NCBI GenBank assembly: GCA_002026015.1
Contig: MWOY01000112.1
Span: 1 to 51,038 of the forward strand
Length of the DNA: 51,038 nucleotides
DNA from: Prochlorococcus sp. HOT208_60m_808G21
Lineage (GTDB): Bacteria > Cyanobacteriota > Cyanobacteriia > PCC-6307 > Cyanobiaceae
Direction of reading: 5' to 3'
Shown here: piece after piece, positions 7,418 to 17,354 of the stretch
Numbering within the stretch: the stretch's first letter is position 1
Layout: every line of letters begins with the position of its first letter
Translations under genes and position numbers: made by a program
Notes under the pieces: model-generated
The model's database searches: none
Seen by the model: only the letters and a program-made list of their open reading frames with translations
Told to the model about the DNA's origin: nothing

Positions 7418-7648
7418 TTAATTTGGAGTTTCTGTTTTTAATGCCAGTGCATGGATAGCCTCTGAAGCTAATTCTTCCTTCAAAGCAGAATAGACTAGCT
7501 GGTGTTGTTTAACTAATGATAATCCATTGAATTCAGATGCAATTACAGTTACTTGCAAATGATCATTTCCCTTGAGATTTTCAACAAAGACTTGGGAGCT
7601 TGGCAATTTTTTTGTGATTAAATTAATAACTTCAGCTTTAGTAATCAT
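7418..7648 (-). CDS. bolA: BolA-family protein
   Basis: A 76-residue protein with the BolA/IbaG fold. The segment NGLSLVKQHQLVYSAL contains the conserved His that can ligate the shared [2Fe-2S] cluster, and the tail IHALALKTETP is typical (family form: IHALxLKxxTP). The start lies 12 nt after the TPR-protein stop. The pairing with the CGFS glutaredoxin just downstream is the standard Grx4-BolA operon, consistent with a role in iron-sulfur homeostasis. Confidence 0.93.
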   Translation of the reverse strand: MITKAEVINLITKKLPSSQVFVENLKGNDHLQVTVIASEFNGLSLVKQHQLVYSALKEELASEAIHALALKTETPN

Positions 7649-7660
7649 AATTAATTTTAA

Positions 7661-8188
7661 TTACCCTTTGTATTTTGTTTCAACAAATCCAAGTTTGATC
7701 AATCTTTCATAAGCTTCTTTACCTTCTTGGCTATTAGGAGACATAATTCTAATTGTTTCAACAAGTAAGGGTACTGCAACCTCAGGTTTTTTATTTTTGA
7801 TATAAAGAGAAGCTAATCTCTCATTTGATTCTGCTAAAATTCGCAATGTTTCCTTACCTTTTGTTTGCATTTCCTTTGGGATTCTTGCATCAATTCCTTT
7901 GAAGGATGAATTTAGATCAGAATAAAAAGACGCAAGTTGCTTTGCTAATTTTCTAGCGTCTAAATAATAATCCTTAGCGTTTTCGAAATCCCCGTTTTTA
8001 ATATATTTATCACCTTGTTTTATAAAATATTCTACGTTTGAGATGGAAAGCTTTTTACTCTCATCTGAGAGTACTTTGAAGTCTTCTGGATTCTTGATTT
8101 CTGCATTAACGTCATTTTTGTAAGAAAAATTTCCAAAAAATATAAATAAAATTGTGATTAATTTTAAGAATTTCATTTTCTTTTTCAA
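7661..8188 (-). CDS. Exported TPR-like protein, unknown role
   Basis: A 175-residue protein with a basic N-terminus and hydrophobic stretch (residues 6-20, FLKLITILFIFFGNF) that looks like a signal peptide or anchor. A helical region follows with TPR-like repeats (VEYFIKQGDKYIKNGDFENAKDYYLDA; ERLASLYIKNKKPEVAVPLLVETI). It lies 12 nt upstream of bolA and 31 nt downstream of the acyltransferase gene, so it may belong to the same minus-strand transcript. It is probably a periplasmic or lumenal scaffold protein; no specific function can be assigned. Confidence 0.75.
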   Translation of the reverse strand: MKKKMKFLKLITILFIFFGNFSYKNDVNAEIKNPEDFKVLSDESKKLSISNVEYFIKQGDKYIKNGDFENAKDYYLDARKLAKQLASFYSDLNSSFKGIDARIPKEMQTKGKETLRILAESNERLASLYIKNKKPEVAVPLLVETIRIMSPNSQEGKEAYERLIKLGFVETKYKG

Positions 8189-8219
8189 TTATTAAAATTC
8201 ATAGTAACTTATTGCAGAT

Positions 8220-8894
8220 TCATCTACCTACATTTTTTAATGCTTTTTCTTCCTCTTGGGTCATTTTTTCATTTAAAAATTTATTAAAGTCCTTGATAGT
8301 AAAGTTTGAGTAATCATTAATTTGTATTGGTTTTCCAAAGGATAAACAAAATTCGCCCCTAAAGTTCGGAGGTATTTTGCTGTAAGCAATTCCAATTGGA
8401 ACAATAGTTATAGAGGTTGTTTTTTTTCTGGCTAATCTAGCTAATCTATATAGTCCTTCTTTAAGAACTAATTTTTTACCATATTTATTAATCTTTCCTT
8501 CTGGGAAAACAACTAGTTGTTCTCCTTTTTCTATAAGATCAATCGCATATCTTAAAGCTGAGAGAGATGGCGATAATTGATTTATCGAAAAACATCCAAG
8601 TCTTTTTAAAAACCAACCTTGTATTCCTCTCATTTCGGATTTAGTAACCATAAATCTACAATCCTTTTTTGTTACCCTTCTACCCATCGCCATGGTGAGT
8701 ATTAAGCCATCCCATCTTGATCTGTGGGTTGGAGCCAAAATGATCGAGGAATTTATAGGAATCGAAAAACCATTTTTTAAAATTTCCTTTTTTCTAAAAA
8801 AGAATCTCAAAACAACGTCCTGGGTAACGAACATTGCAATAAATGCCAATACAGGGTTGATTTTATGCCAAATATTTAAGGAATCCTTCTTCAA
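8220..8894 (-). CDS. plsC: 1-acyl-glycerol-3-phosphate acyltransferase (PlsC family)
   Basis: A 224-residue membrane-associated acyltransferase. It has the catalytic HX4D motif H57-RSRW-D62, an FPEG substrate-binding motif in VVFPEGKINKYGK, and an N-terminal hydrophobic stretch (about 14-32). PlsC enzymes add the second acyl chain to make phosphatidic acid, the substrate of CdsA, which is also encoded in this window (36080-36937). The length fits short cyanobacterial PlsC proteins. The gene is divergent from pdxJ across about 100 bp. Confidence 0.88.
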   Translation of the reverse strand: MKKDSLNIWHKINPVLAFIAMFVTQDVVLRFFFRKKEILKNGFSIPINSSIILAPTHRSRWDGLILTMAMGRRVTKKDCRFMVTKSEMRGIQGWFLKRLGCFSINQLSPSLSALRYAIDLIEKGEQLVVFPEGKINKYGKKLVLKEGLYRLARLARKKTTSITIVPIGIAYSKIPPNFRGEFCLSFGKPIQINDYSNFTIKDFNKFLNEKMTQEEEKALKNVGR

Positions 8895-8994
8895 TTTCTA
8901 TTTACTATATATTAATAATTTAATTGTTTGGCTTTTTTTATTAGCTATTATTGGGCGGTTACTAGATTGTCTAGAAAATAAAATTTTCAAAATT

Positions 8995-9711
8995 ATGGCT
9001 ACTTTAGGAGTAAACATTGATCATATTGCAAATGTAAGGCAAGCAAGGAAAACTGTCGAGCCTGACCCTGTGCAATTCGCTTTTTTAGCTGAATTAGGAG
9101 GGGCAGACTCCATTACAGTGCATCTAAGAGAAGATAGAAGACATATACAAGATAGAGACGTATTTCTTTTGAAAGAGACTATAAAAACAAAACTCAATTT
9201 AGAGATGGCTGCTACAGAAGAAATGTTAGAAATTGCCAAAAAAACTCTTCCCGATTATGTAACCCTTGTACCCGAAAAAAGAGAGGAAGTTACTACTGAA
9301 GGCGGGTTGGATTTAAAAAGTAATATGCAATACCTTAAGAATTTTGTTGAGAATCTAAAGGATTCAAATATAGAAGTAAGTGCATTTATTGATCCTCTTG
9401 GTGAACAGATAAATTATTCCAAAGAAATAGGGTTTGATTTTATAGAATTACATACTGGAAAATATGCTGAACTATCAGGATCTGCACAATATAAGGAACT
9501 CCAAAGGATTCAAGAGTCTACACATCTAGCAAATGACCTTGGATTAGTTGTTAATGCTGGACATGGCCTTAACTACAATAATGTTAAAAAAATTGCTTCA
9601 ATTAACAATATGAACGAGTTAAACATAGGTCATAGTATTGTTGCAAGGGCTTTAGCGATAGGATTAGAAAAGTCTGTACGTGAAATGAAGTCCCTTATTA
9701 CATCAAATTAA
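8995..9711 (+). CDS. pdxJ: Pyridoxine 5'-phosphate synthase
   Basis: PdxJ condenses 3-amino-2-oxopropyl phosphate with 1-deoxy-D-xylulose 5-phosphate to form pyridoxine 5'-phosphate (vitamin B6, DXP-dependent route). The start at 8995 gives a 238-residue protein beginning MATLGVNIDHIANVRQAR, the family's canonical N-terminus. The open frame further upstream (from 8692) overlaps plsC and is not part of the gene. Conserved blocks are visible: TVHLREDRRHIQD, LEMAAT, VTLVPEKREEVTTEGGLD, ELHTGKYA, VNAGHGLNY and NIGHSIVARAL. TIM-barrel enzyme, complete length. A short gap to ycf54 (8 nt) suggests cotranscription. Confidence 0.97.
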   Translation: MATLGVNIDHIANVRQARKTVEPDPVQFAFLAELGGADSITVHLREDRRHIQDRDVFLLKETIKTKLNLEMAATEEMLEIAKKTLPDYVTLVPEKREEVTTEGGLDLKSNMQYLKNFVENLKDSNIEVSAFIDPLGEQINYSKEIGFDFIELHTGKYAELSGSAQYKELQRIQESTHLANDLGLVVNAGHGLNYNNVKKIASINNMNELNIGHSIVARALAIGLEKSVREMKSLITSN

Positions 9712-9719
9712 ATTTCAAA

Positions 9720-10037
9720 ATGACAACATATTTTTTCGTCGCGGCAAGTGAAAAGTTTTTAACTGTTGAAGAACCAATTGAGGAGATCTTGAAAGAGAGG
9801 ATGAGGAACTATAAAGAAAATAATAAAGAAGTAGATTTTTGGCTTTTAAAAAATCCATCATTTTTGCAAACCACCCAATTTGTTGATCTAAAAGCAAAGA
9901 TTCCGTCTCCCCCAGCAGCTATTTTGTCGACGGATAAAAAATTTATAACTTTCTTAAAGCTGCGTTTAGAGTTTGTTGCTGTTGGGGAATTCGAATTTCC
10001 TAATGCAGAAATAACTGATCCATTTAAAGTTGAGTAA
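9720..10037 (+). CDS. ycf54: Ycf54, Mg-protoporphyrin IX monomethyl ester cyclase factor
   Basis: A 105-residue soluble protein matching Ycf54 (DUF2488): FVAASEKFLTVEEPIEEILKERMRNY at the N-terminus, then EVDFWLLKNPSFL, SPPAAILSTDKKFITFLKLRLE and VAVGEFEFP. Ycf54 is needed for activity or stability of the oxygen-dependent cyclase that forms ring E of chlorophyll. It lies 8 nt after pdxJ and 17 nt before recC on the same strand. The neighbours suggest no shared pathway; the arrangement is probably only a shared transcript. Confidence 0.93.
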   Translation: MTTYFFVAASEKFLTVEEPIEEILKERMRNYKENNKEVDFWLLKNPSFLQTTQFVDLKAKIPSPPAAILSTDKKFITFLKLRLEFVAVGEFEFPNAEITDPFKVE

Positions 10038-10054
10038 TATAACCAAACAGTAAA

Positions 10055-13000
10055 TTGCTCAATCTATATAAGTCAAACAGAATTGAAGTGATTAGTGAGC
10101 TTTTGGCAGAAGAATTAAAAATATGTCCTCCTCTCATAACTGATAATTTAGAAATAGCTGTTCCTAATTATTTTTTGGGGAAGTGGTTAAGTGAACAAAT
10201 AACTATAAAAAATAAAATAAGTGCTCTTTATGAATTTAAGACAATATCAAATTACACCGAATCTTTATTGACAAATTTTTTCCCCGGAATAGATATGGGT
10301 TTATGGAATTTTGAGTCAATTAAATGGGGCATTATTGATTCATTAGAAGAATTAAATAGCTTTAAAGAATCATTTCTGCTTAAAAATTGGATTAATAAAT
10401 ATTTGGATAATGAAAAAACAATTGATGGAGACTTATATAACCTGACAAAAAAGATCGCGAATATTTACATTGATTATCTAATTTTTAGACCTGAAATGAT
10501 TGCTGAATGGAATAGATATGAAATTAATTCACCTAATCTATTTAAGAATTTAAATTCAGATCAATATTGGCAACCTATTTTATATAAATTATTAGAGAAA
10601 AAGATATCTGAAAAACCTTCATGTTTATACATGATTAAATTAATAAAGTATTTAAAAAAAGTTAAAAACTTTCAATTTAAAGTACCAAATCAAATTTATA
10701 TTATTTCCGATAGTAACTTATCTAAACTACATATTAACTTTTATTCAGAACTTTCAAAATTTACTAAGGTAAATTTATATTTATTATCTGCAGGAGATGA
10801 TTTATGGAATAGAATAAATTGTCTTGAAGGTGAGTTGGAATTTGATAATTTTAAAAATAAATTGAATTTAAACAATAGAAATATAGAGAAAATATTTGGT
10901 AAATTTGGAGCAAACTTTCAGAAATTAATTGAGGAAAATATTAATAAAGAAGGTATAATTTTAAAAAATAATTTAATTTATATTGATCCAACAATTAATT
11001 TTGATGAAAAGAAAGATATTCCTCTTCTTAATCAAATACAAAAAAGATTGATTGATAACAATAGCCATGATTTTACAGTAAATGATGGGGATGATTCAAT
11101 ATTACTTTGTGAGCATTTTAATCAGAATAGTCAATTAGAATATATAAGAAATAAAATTATAGAAATAATAAATTCTTGCGACTATATTAAATATAGTGAT
11201 ATTGCTGTATTATCTCCACAAATTAATCAAATCAAACCCTATCTAAGGTATATCTTTAATAATGAATTTATTAATGGTGAGAAGATACCTTATTTTTTTA
11301 TTGATAATGATAATTATGATTCACCAGACATTTATAAATTTTTAATTGACATCACTGAAATAGCAAATGAGAAAATTACACTTGAAAAAATAGATTATTT
11401 TCTTTCAAAAAAAGTAACTCAGAACATTTTTGATTTTGATATTACTGAGAAGGATGAAATTATTTTCTTACTTAACCAAATTGGTTTTCATTGGGGATTA
11501 GATGCTAATGAAAGATTAGGCGAAGAAAAAAATACTCTAGAGTGGTGTATAAATAGAATTACTTTAGGCCTAATTTATGAAAAAGAAGTCAATTTAGGTA
11601 CTTTTAATTTAAGACCATTTAGCTTAAAAAATATAAGTTTGGATTTGAATAAATGGGTTAGATTATTAATTGATTTAAAAAAATATATTAATTTGCTAAG
11701 AGGATCTTTCCCTTACTCAAGTTGGGTTGAAAAGATAATGTTTATATTAAAAAGAATTGCTGATTCTAATGCAAATTTTAATTTAGAAATTAGTGAAATA
11801 AATAGAATTCTTGATAATTACGCAATACCTTTAATACCTGATGATCATATTTTGTTAAATGTTTTTAGAGAGATATTAATTTCTTGCATAAATGAAGCTA
11901 AATATCAAAGCAAATCACGGATCAACAAGATCCTTGTAAGTGATATTGAAAATTCAAGGCATATTCCACACAAGGTTATCTTCTTAATAGACATGAATAG
12001 TGTTTATTATCCAAAATTATCAAAGAATGAAAATATTAATTTATTAAATAATAAATATCATCTTGGCGATCCATCAGTTTTTGAAAGAGAGAAATATTCA
12101 TTTCTTGAATTGTTAATTTCCTGTAGAGATAAATTTATAATTACTTGGGTAAAGAATGACAAAAACAATAAAAAATTAGATGTATCTTTTCCCATAAAAG
12201 AGTTAATTTCTTTTTTTGATAGTTTTTTAAACCAAGGGCAAAGAGGACTAATAATTAAAAATTATGATTTAAATAGAAAAGAAATAATTGATCTTTATAG
12301 TTCTGAGATAATTAAAAGTAATTATTCTTTAGTAGAAGATATAGATTGGAATGAAAAAAAATCTGATAATAAAAATTATAAATTATCAGAACTGATTAAT
12401 TGGTTCAAGACTCCACAAAAATATTGGCTAAATAAAATAAATATTTCTCCCAAGGAAATATTTATTCATCATCCAGATGAGGAGTATGTAAGTAATCTGC
12501 AGAAGTCTCAACTAGTTACAAAAATAATCCAGGAATTAGAGATTGATAACCATAATTTTATTGATGATTTAAAAAATTTGAATATCAATTCTCAATTGGT
12601 TGAGAATGGTATTATTATGCCGAAAAATAGTATTCTTATAAAAGAAAAAGAAATCAAAGATTTATTAGAAAGTCTATCTATAAGTTTGAGTCAACATAAT
12701 AGGATTAATAGAATTTATGTTAAATCAAATGCAAATAAAGAAGAATATTTCATCGCTGATGACACCGTAATTGAATTAATTCATTCGAAACTAAGTTTAA
12801 GTCGTTTGACAGAGGCTTGGATTAAATCACTCTTCATTTATTCTTTAAAGAAGAATATAAAAAAGACCAAAGTAATTTTTAGATCAGAAAATAATTATAA
12901 ATCTCAAATTATTAAATCACCTGGAACAACAGAGTCAAATTTAATTTTGGAGGAATACATAAATATATTTAAAAATTATTCTGAAAAATGTTTACCTCTC

Positions 13001-13237
13001 CCTCCAGAAAGTGCTTATAAATATGTAGAAGCAAAAATAAAATCAAAAAATGAGAAAAAAGCTTTTTCCAATAGATGGATTGGTAATAAAAATTTTTCTA
13101 AAGGTGAAAGAGATAATATCGAAATGAAATTATGTTTTGGAAATAAAAAAGATCCAGACTTCTTTCTAGAAAATAATAATTTTGATAAATTATCATTCAG
13201 ATTTTATGGTCCTCTTATTGAAGCATTAAATAAATAA
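10055..13237 (+). CDS. recC: Exodeoxyribonuclease V gamma chain (RecC)
   Basis: A 1060-residue RecC-like protein starting at TTG (MLNLYKSNRIEVISELLAEEL). RecC holds the RecBCD complex together and scans the unwound strand for Chi. Visible family features are the N-terminal AVPNYFLGKWLSEQI segment (compare VQSxGMxxWL in enterobacteria) and a region around IAVLSPQINQIKPYLRYIF. A helicase-like domain lacks Walker motifs, and the LTEAWIKSLFIYSLKKN block falls in the dead nuclease-like domain. Sequence divergence and extreme AT content blur motifs; the call rests mainly on the adjacent recB and recD. The next gene begins 3 nt after its stop. Confidence 0.9.
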   Translation: MLNLYKSNRIEVISELLAEELKICPPLITDNLEIAVPNYFLGKWLSEQITIKNKISALYEFKTISNYTESLLTNFFPGIDMGLWNFESIKWGIIDSLEELNSFKESFLLKNWINKYLDNEKTIDGDLYNLTKKIANIYIDYLIFRPEMIAEWNRYEINSPNLFKNLNSDQYWQPILYKLLEKKISEKPSCLYMIKLIKYLKKVKNFQFKVPNQIYIISDSNLSKLHINFYSELSKFTKVNLYLLSAGDDLWNRINCLEGELEFDNFKNKLNLNNRNIEKIFGKFGANFQKLIEENINKEGIILKNNLIYIDPTINFDEKKDIPLLNQIQKRLIDNNSHDFTVNDGDDSILLCEHFNQNSQLEYIRNKIIEIINSCDYIKYSDIAVLSPQINQIKPYLRYIFNNEFINGEKIPYFFIDNDNYDSPDIYKFLIDITEIANEKITLEKIDYFLSKKVTQNIFDFDITEKDEIIFLLNQIGFHWGLDANERLGEEKNTLEWCINRITLGLIYEKEVNLGTFNLRPFSLKNISLDLNKWVRLLIDLKKYINLLRGSFPYSSWVEKIMFILKRIADSNANFNLEISEINRILDNYAIPLIPDDHILLNVFREILISCINEAKYQSKSRINKILVSDIENSRHIPHKVIFLIDMNSVYYPKLSKNENINLLNNKYHLGDPSVFEREKYSFLELLISCRDKFIITWVKNDKNNKKLDVSFPIKELISFFDSFLNQGQRGLIIKNYDLNRKEIIDLYSSEIIKSNYSLVEDIDWNEKKSDNKNYKLSELINWFKTPQKYWLNKINISPKEIFIHHPDEEYVSNLQKSQLVTKIIQELEIDNHNFIDDLKNLNINSQLVENGIIMPKNSILIKEKEIKDLLESLSISLSQHNRINRIYVKSNANKEEYFIADDTVIELIHSKLSLSRLTEAWIKSLFIYSLKKNIKKTKVIFRSENNYKSQIIKSPGTTESNLILEEYINIFKNYSEKCLPLPPESAYKYVEAKIKSKNEKKAFSNRWIGNKNFSKGERDNIEMKLCFGNKKDPDFFLENNNFDKLSFRFYGPLIEALNK

Positions 13238-13240
13238 ATA

Positions 13241-13714
13241 ATGAATAAATTTCAGTTAAAATTTTTTTTAAAAGCTGCTTATGAAAAGATACTTGTTTTT
13301 TTACAGTTCTTTATTATTAGTCTCCATTTTTTTAAATGGGAATTTATTCCAGAAAAACAAATAATTCAAGTCACTTCTTTTTCTTATTTTTTGGGGTTTT
13401 TAATTATCATAATTGCTTTCATAATATTGTTATTTGCAATTAAAGATCTAGGAAGAAATTTATCCCCTTTCCCAAGACCTATTAAGGATTGCAATCTTGT
13501 TACTAAAGGTATTTATCGCTTTACTCGCCATCCAATGTACTATTCTTTGATATTTATTTCCTTTGGGGTTTTTATAACAAAGTTATCTATTTATTATTTA
13601 TTTTTATCAATAAGTTTAATTTTAATAATTAAATTTAAGATTAATTTAGAAGAGCAATATTTAAAAAATAAATTTAAGAATTACTTATTTTACAAAAATA
13701 AGGTCAAATATTAA
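13241..13714 (+). CDS. Membrane methyltransferase, isoprenylcysteine/phospholipid (ICMT/PEMT) type
   Basis: A 157-residue protein with about four hydrophobic segments (roughly 17-33, 47-67, 99-113 and 115-130). It carries the family hallmark GIYRFTRHPMYYSL (RHPMY at 96-100) and a C-terminal EEQYLKNKFKNYLFYKNKV (usual form EExxLxxxFGxxYxxY). These residues form the S-adenosylmethionine site in small integral-membrane methyltransferases. The acceptor could be a lipid, a thiol or another isoprenoid; nothing in the sequence tells which. It lies inside the rec operon, 3 nt after recC and 12 nt before recB. Confidence 0.82.
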   Translation: MNKFQLKFFLKAAYEKILVFLQFFIISLHFFKWEFIPEKQIIQVTSFSYFLGFLIIIIAFIILLFAIKDLGRNLSPFPRPIKDCNLVTKGIYRFTRHPMYYSLIFISFGVFITKLSIYYLFLSISLILIIKFKINLEEQYLKNKFKNYLFYKNKVKY

Positions 13715-13726
13715 TTCAATAAAGAT

Positions 13727-16700
13727 ATGAATATTAATCAAATTAAATTAGATAATAAATTTAAATTAGTAGAAGCAAGTGCAGGAACTGGCAAAAGTTT
13801 CACTTTGGCACATCTAGTTCTAAGAAATGTTTTGGAAAAAAAAATTAAACCTGATGAGATACTCTTATTAAGTTTTACAAAAAATACGTGTTCTGAATTA
13901 CGAGATAAAATACTTTTGAGATTTAAGGATTTAAAATTATATTTGCAAAATCATAATGAAAGTAAGATAGATAATACACTTAAGGATTGGTATCTAAAGT
14001 TTAATGAGAAGGAAAAATCTAAGGAAAAAACTATATCCGAAATTGATAATTTTGTTAATGAAATTTATAAATTGCAAGTAACTACATTCCATGCTTTTTG
14101 TAATAATATTATTGATGAATATAGTATTGAAATAGGGGTAACTCAAGATCCAAGCATTGAAAATAATATAGATAATTTGTATAAAGATGTAATAGATAAT
14201 TTGTGGATTGATGATTTTCTAAATCTTAATCCTCAGATTATTTCAGCAGTCAAAAATAAAAAAATAAGTTCTAGATTTGGAAGTAGAATAAATAAGTCAT
14301 TTTTTGTGGAAATTTTAAAAAATATAGATCAAGAAAATATTTGTAAATTTCAAATAAATCATAAATATAAGATTAGTGACTTAAACAATTATTTTAATGA
14401 TTTTTTTTATTTAAATTGGAATGAGTTTTGTGTTGAATGGAATAAGAATGGTAAAGAATTATTTTTACAACTTACAGAAATGGGAAAATTAATTAAGGCA
14501 GGTGGTGGTAAAAGTCAAATATATGCTGCAAAACCAAGAAATGATAATTTTAATCAAATAATTTGTTGGATTGAAGAGATTAACAAAAGGCTTGATTTTA
14601 AAAATATGATGGATTTTATATATGATATTTCCAAAGATGATCTTTTATCTAAATATTTTTACAATGAAAATATATCTAAAGAAATTAAAAAACATAACCT
14701 AAAAATAGATTTTACTAAATTTAATTTATTACAAGAAAAAATTTATAAAATAAAAGAAGGCTTCTACACTGAATTTATTAGAATATTTACCCAATTAGCT
14801 TATATAAAATTAATTGAATTAAAGAAAAATTTTTCTATTTTCAACTTCAATGATCTTATAAAGACTGTAGAAAATACATTTCTAGATTCAGAAATTAGTA
14901 ATAGTGATACTCTATCTAAAATTCAAAAGAGATTTAAATGTGTCTTAGTAGATGAGTTTCAAGATACAGACATTACTCAGTGGAATTTAATAAAAAAGTT
15001 CTTTAATACAAAAAACCATTTTTTACTTTGTGTAGGTGATCCAAAACAAGCAATCTACAAATTTAGAGGTGGAGATATTGAAACTTACCTAGATGCAAAA
15101 TCTAATGCAATCCAGGTTTTTAGTCTTACAGATAACTATAGATCCTCAAAAAAGTTAATCGAAGTTTTTAATAAATTTTATAAGAATGGACTTAAACAAT
15201 CAAAACTAAACTATAGGAAATTAACCTCTAGAATTAATGAAAATATTAATTCTGAATTTAAATTTAATGATGTATTTGAAATTGTAGAATTTTCAAAAAA
15301 AGAGACTGATATAGATGATCTTGTAACTCATTACATAGTTAACTTTATTTTAAATAATCAAGAAATTGATATTAATAAAATTGCGATTCTTACATTAAAT
15401 AATTCGCAATGCTTAGATTTAAAAAAAAAATTAAATCAGTTTAACCTCCCATGTAAAATTCAAAATAAACAAAATATTTTTGAAACTGAAGCAAGTTCTC
15501 TACTATTTCTATTCATTGAATGTTTATTAAATCCCAGGTCTTTTAAAAATATAACTTTGCTTGCTGCTTCAAAGTTTATAGAAATAGAATTAGAAGATTT
15601 ACTTGATGATGGAATTAGTAATAATTTAGAAATTTTAATAAATAAATGCATTACTTGGTCCAAGGAACTAAGAGAAAAAGGTTTTTTAAACATTGTTAAT
15701 GAACTCATTATAAATTACAAGTCATCCTCGATTATTCAAGATTCAGATTTAAATGCAAATTTATTTCAACTTTCAGAAATTGTTGAAATAGAATTAATTA
15801 ATAATGATTTTAATCTCAATAAAGTTCTCAACTGGTATAAAAATCAGTTAAATCATATTTTAAGAACTTCTACTGGAGAAGATTTTTTAACGAAAGATTA
15901 TAATCTTCAAAATGGAATAAATCTTTCTACCATTCATAGTAGTAAGGGTCTTGAATTTGAAATGGTCCTATGTCCCTATCTCTCAATTATTTCAAATAAG
16001 TTAAATAAAATTAAAGGACCTCTTTGGAGATCAAATATTGATAGAAATATATACATTAATATTTCTAATAATTATTGCAAGGTTGAAAAATTTAAATTAA
16101 TAGAAGAAGAAGATTTATTTAAAGAGAGTGAGAGGTTAATTTATGTAGCACTTACAAGGAGCAAAAATAAACTTGTTGTTTTTAATGATTTAGAAGATAC
16201 AAATAATATTTTAAATAATGATTTACTTAATAATTTGGAAAATATAAATATTTATAAGTCTACTTTTGAAGTCAGGCTAGAAAAGGAAAAAATAAAAGAA
16301 ATTTTTGCTAAGTTCCAAAACAAGCGATTGAATAATAATCTTTGGAAAATTGATAATGCTAATAAAAAAATATCAAATGCATTTAATTCTGATCAAATTA
16401 TTTCTTATTCAAGTTATTCTTCTTGGATACGAAAAGATAAAAATATTGATGAAGTCATTAATCAATATAAGGATTATGAAGATAATATATCAATTATCAA
16501 AGAGTCTATTTTTAGGAAATCAAAGAATTATCCAAATTACTTTTCTTATCCAAATCCCTTAAGTGAATTTCCAAAAGGAACTATTGCTGGGACCTGCCTG
16601 CACAAAATAATAGAAAGATTTGAATTTAGAAACGATAATAATCAAGAATTAATTGATTTAATTATTGAGGAATTGAACTTTCATCAAATCGATACTTCTT

Positions 16701-17353
16701 TGGCTTTTAAAGTAAAAGATGCAATTTTAAGAATTATAAATATATCTTTAGGAAGCGAATTACAAAATAAGAAACTCGTTGATATCCCAAATGAATGCTT
16801 AATTAAGGAACTTAAATATGATTTAACTTTATCTTATGAAGGTAAAAATATTAATTCTAATGATATATCAAAATGCTTTTTTTTAGATCAGGAATATGAA
16901 TTTGGTGAAGAATATGCTAACAAAATAAATGATCTTCAAATTATGAATAAAGGCTTTCATTCTGGATGTATTGATTGTGTTTTCCCTGTAGGTAATAAAT
17001 TAGAAGATAGTAAATGGTGGGTAATTGATTGGAAAAGTAATTTGATTTCTGGAAGTGATAATATTGATTGTTTACCAAGAAACTATAACTATGAAAATAT
17101 GAGAAATGAAATGATAAAACATCATTATCCATTGCAATCTCATCTTTATTTATTAGCATTGCATAGATTATTGAAGTGGCGACTTAAAAATTATCAACCA
17201 AATAAACATCTAGGAGGATATATTTATTTGTTTTTAAAGGGATTGCCAGATTTTGAATTGTTTGAAAAATCTAAGTCGAAAGATATATCTCCAGGTATTT
17301 TTATTGGCAAAGCACCTTTAAAAAGAATTAATTATTTAGATAACCTTTTTTAG
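13727..17353 (+). CDS. recB: Exodeoxyribonuclease V beta chain (RecB)
   Basis: A 1208-residue UvrD-type helicase fused to a nuclease. Helicase motif I is SAGTGKS (about residues 18-24). Motif II is VDEFQDTD, motif III is GDPKQAIYKFRGGD, and TIHSSKGLEFEMV and YVALTRSKNKLVVF are motifs V and VI. The C-terminal nuclease domain keeps its metal ligands: CIDCVF, VIDWKSN and the following YPLQSHLYLLALHRL. RecB moves 3'-5', cuts DNA and loads RecA after Chi. The length matches E. coli RecB (1180). recD begins 1 nt after the stop. Confidence 0.95.
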   Translation: MNINQIKLDNKFKLVEASAGTGKSFTLAHLVLRNVLEKKIKPDEILLLSFTKNTCSELRDKILLRFKDLKLYLQNHNESKIDNTLKDWYLKFNEKEKSKEKTISEIDNFVNEIYKLQVTTFHAFCNNIIDEYSIEIGVTQDPSIENNIDNLYKDVIDNLWIDDFLNLNPQIISAVKNKKISSRFGSRINKSFFVEILKNIDQENICKFQINHKYKISDLNNYFNDFFYLNWNEFCVEWNKNGKELFLQLTEMGKLIKAGGGKSQIYAAKPRNDNFNQIICWIEEINKRLDFKNMMDFIYDISKDDLLSKYFYNENISKEIKKHNLKIDFTKFNLLQEKIYKIKEGFYTEFIRIFTQLAYIKLIELKKNFSIFNFNDLIKTVENTFLDSEISNSDTLSKIQKRFKCVLVDEFQDTDITQWNLIKKFFNTKNHFLLCVGDPKQAIYKFRGGDIETYLDAKSNAIQVFSLTDNYRSSKKLIEVFNKFYKNGLKQSKLNYRKLTSRINENINSEFKFNDVFEIVEFSKKETDIDDLVTHYIVNFILNNQEIDINKIAILTLNNSQCLDLKKKLNQFNLPCKIQNKQNIFETEASSLLFLFIECLLNPRSFKNITLLAASKFIEIELEDLLDDGISNNLEILINKCITWSKELREKGFLNIVNELIINYKSSSIIQDSDLNANLFQLSEIVEIELINNDFNLNKVLNWYKNQLNHILRTSTGEDFLTKDYNLQNGINLSTIHSSKGLEFEMVLCPYLSIISNKLNKIKGPLWRSNIDRNIYINISNNYCKVEKFKLIEEEDLFKESERLIYVALTRSKNKLVVFNDLEDTNNILNNDLLNNLENINIYKSTFEVRLEKEKIKEIFAKFQNKRLNNNLWKIDNANKKISNAFNSDQIISYSSYSSWIRKDKNIDEVINQYKDYEDNISIIKESIFRKSKNYPNYFSYPNPLSEFPKGTIAGTCLHKIIERFEFRNDNNQELIDLIIEELNFHQIDTSLAFKVKDAILRIINISLGSELQNKKLVDIPNECLIKELKYDLTLSYEGKNINSNDISKCFFLDQEYEFGEEYANKINDLQIMNKGFHSGCIDCVFPVGNKLEDSKWWVIDWKSNLISGSDNIDCLPRNYNYENMRNEMIKHHYPLQSHLYLLALHRLLKWRLKNYQPNKHLGGYIYLFLKGLPDFELFEKSKSKDISPGIFIGKAPLKRINYLDNLF

Positions 17354-17354
17354 A

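Noticed and set aside
8692-8994. Upstream in-frame extension of pdxJ
   Set aside because: It overlaps plsC on the other strand, has no family similarity, and the canonical PdxJ N-terminus begins at 8995.
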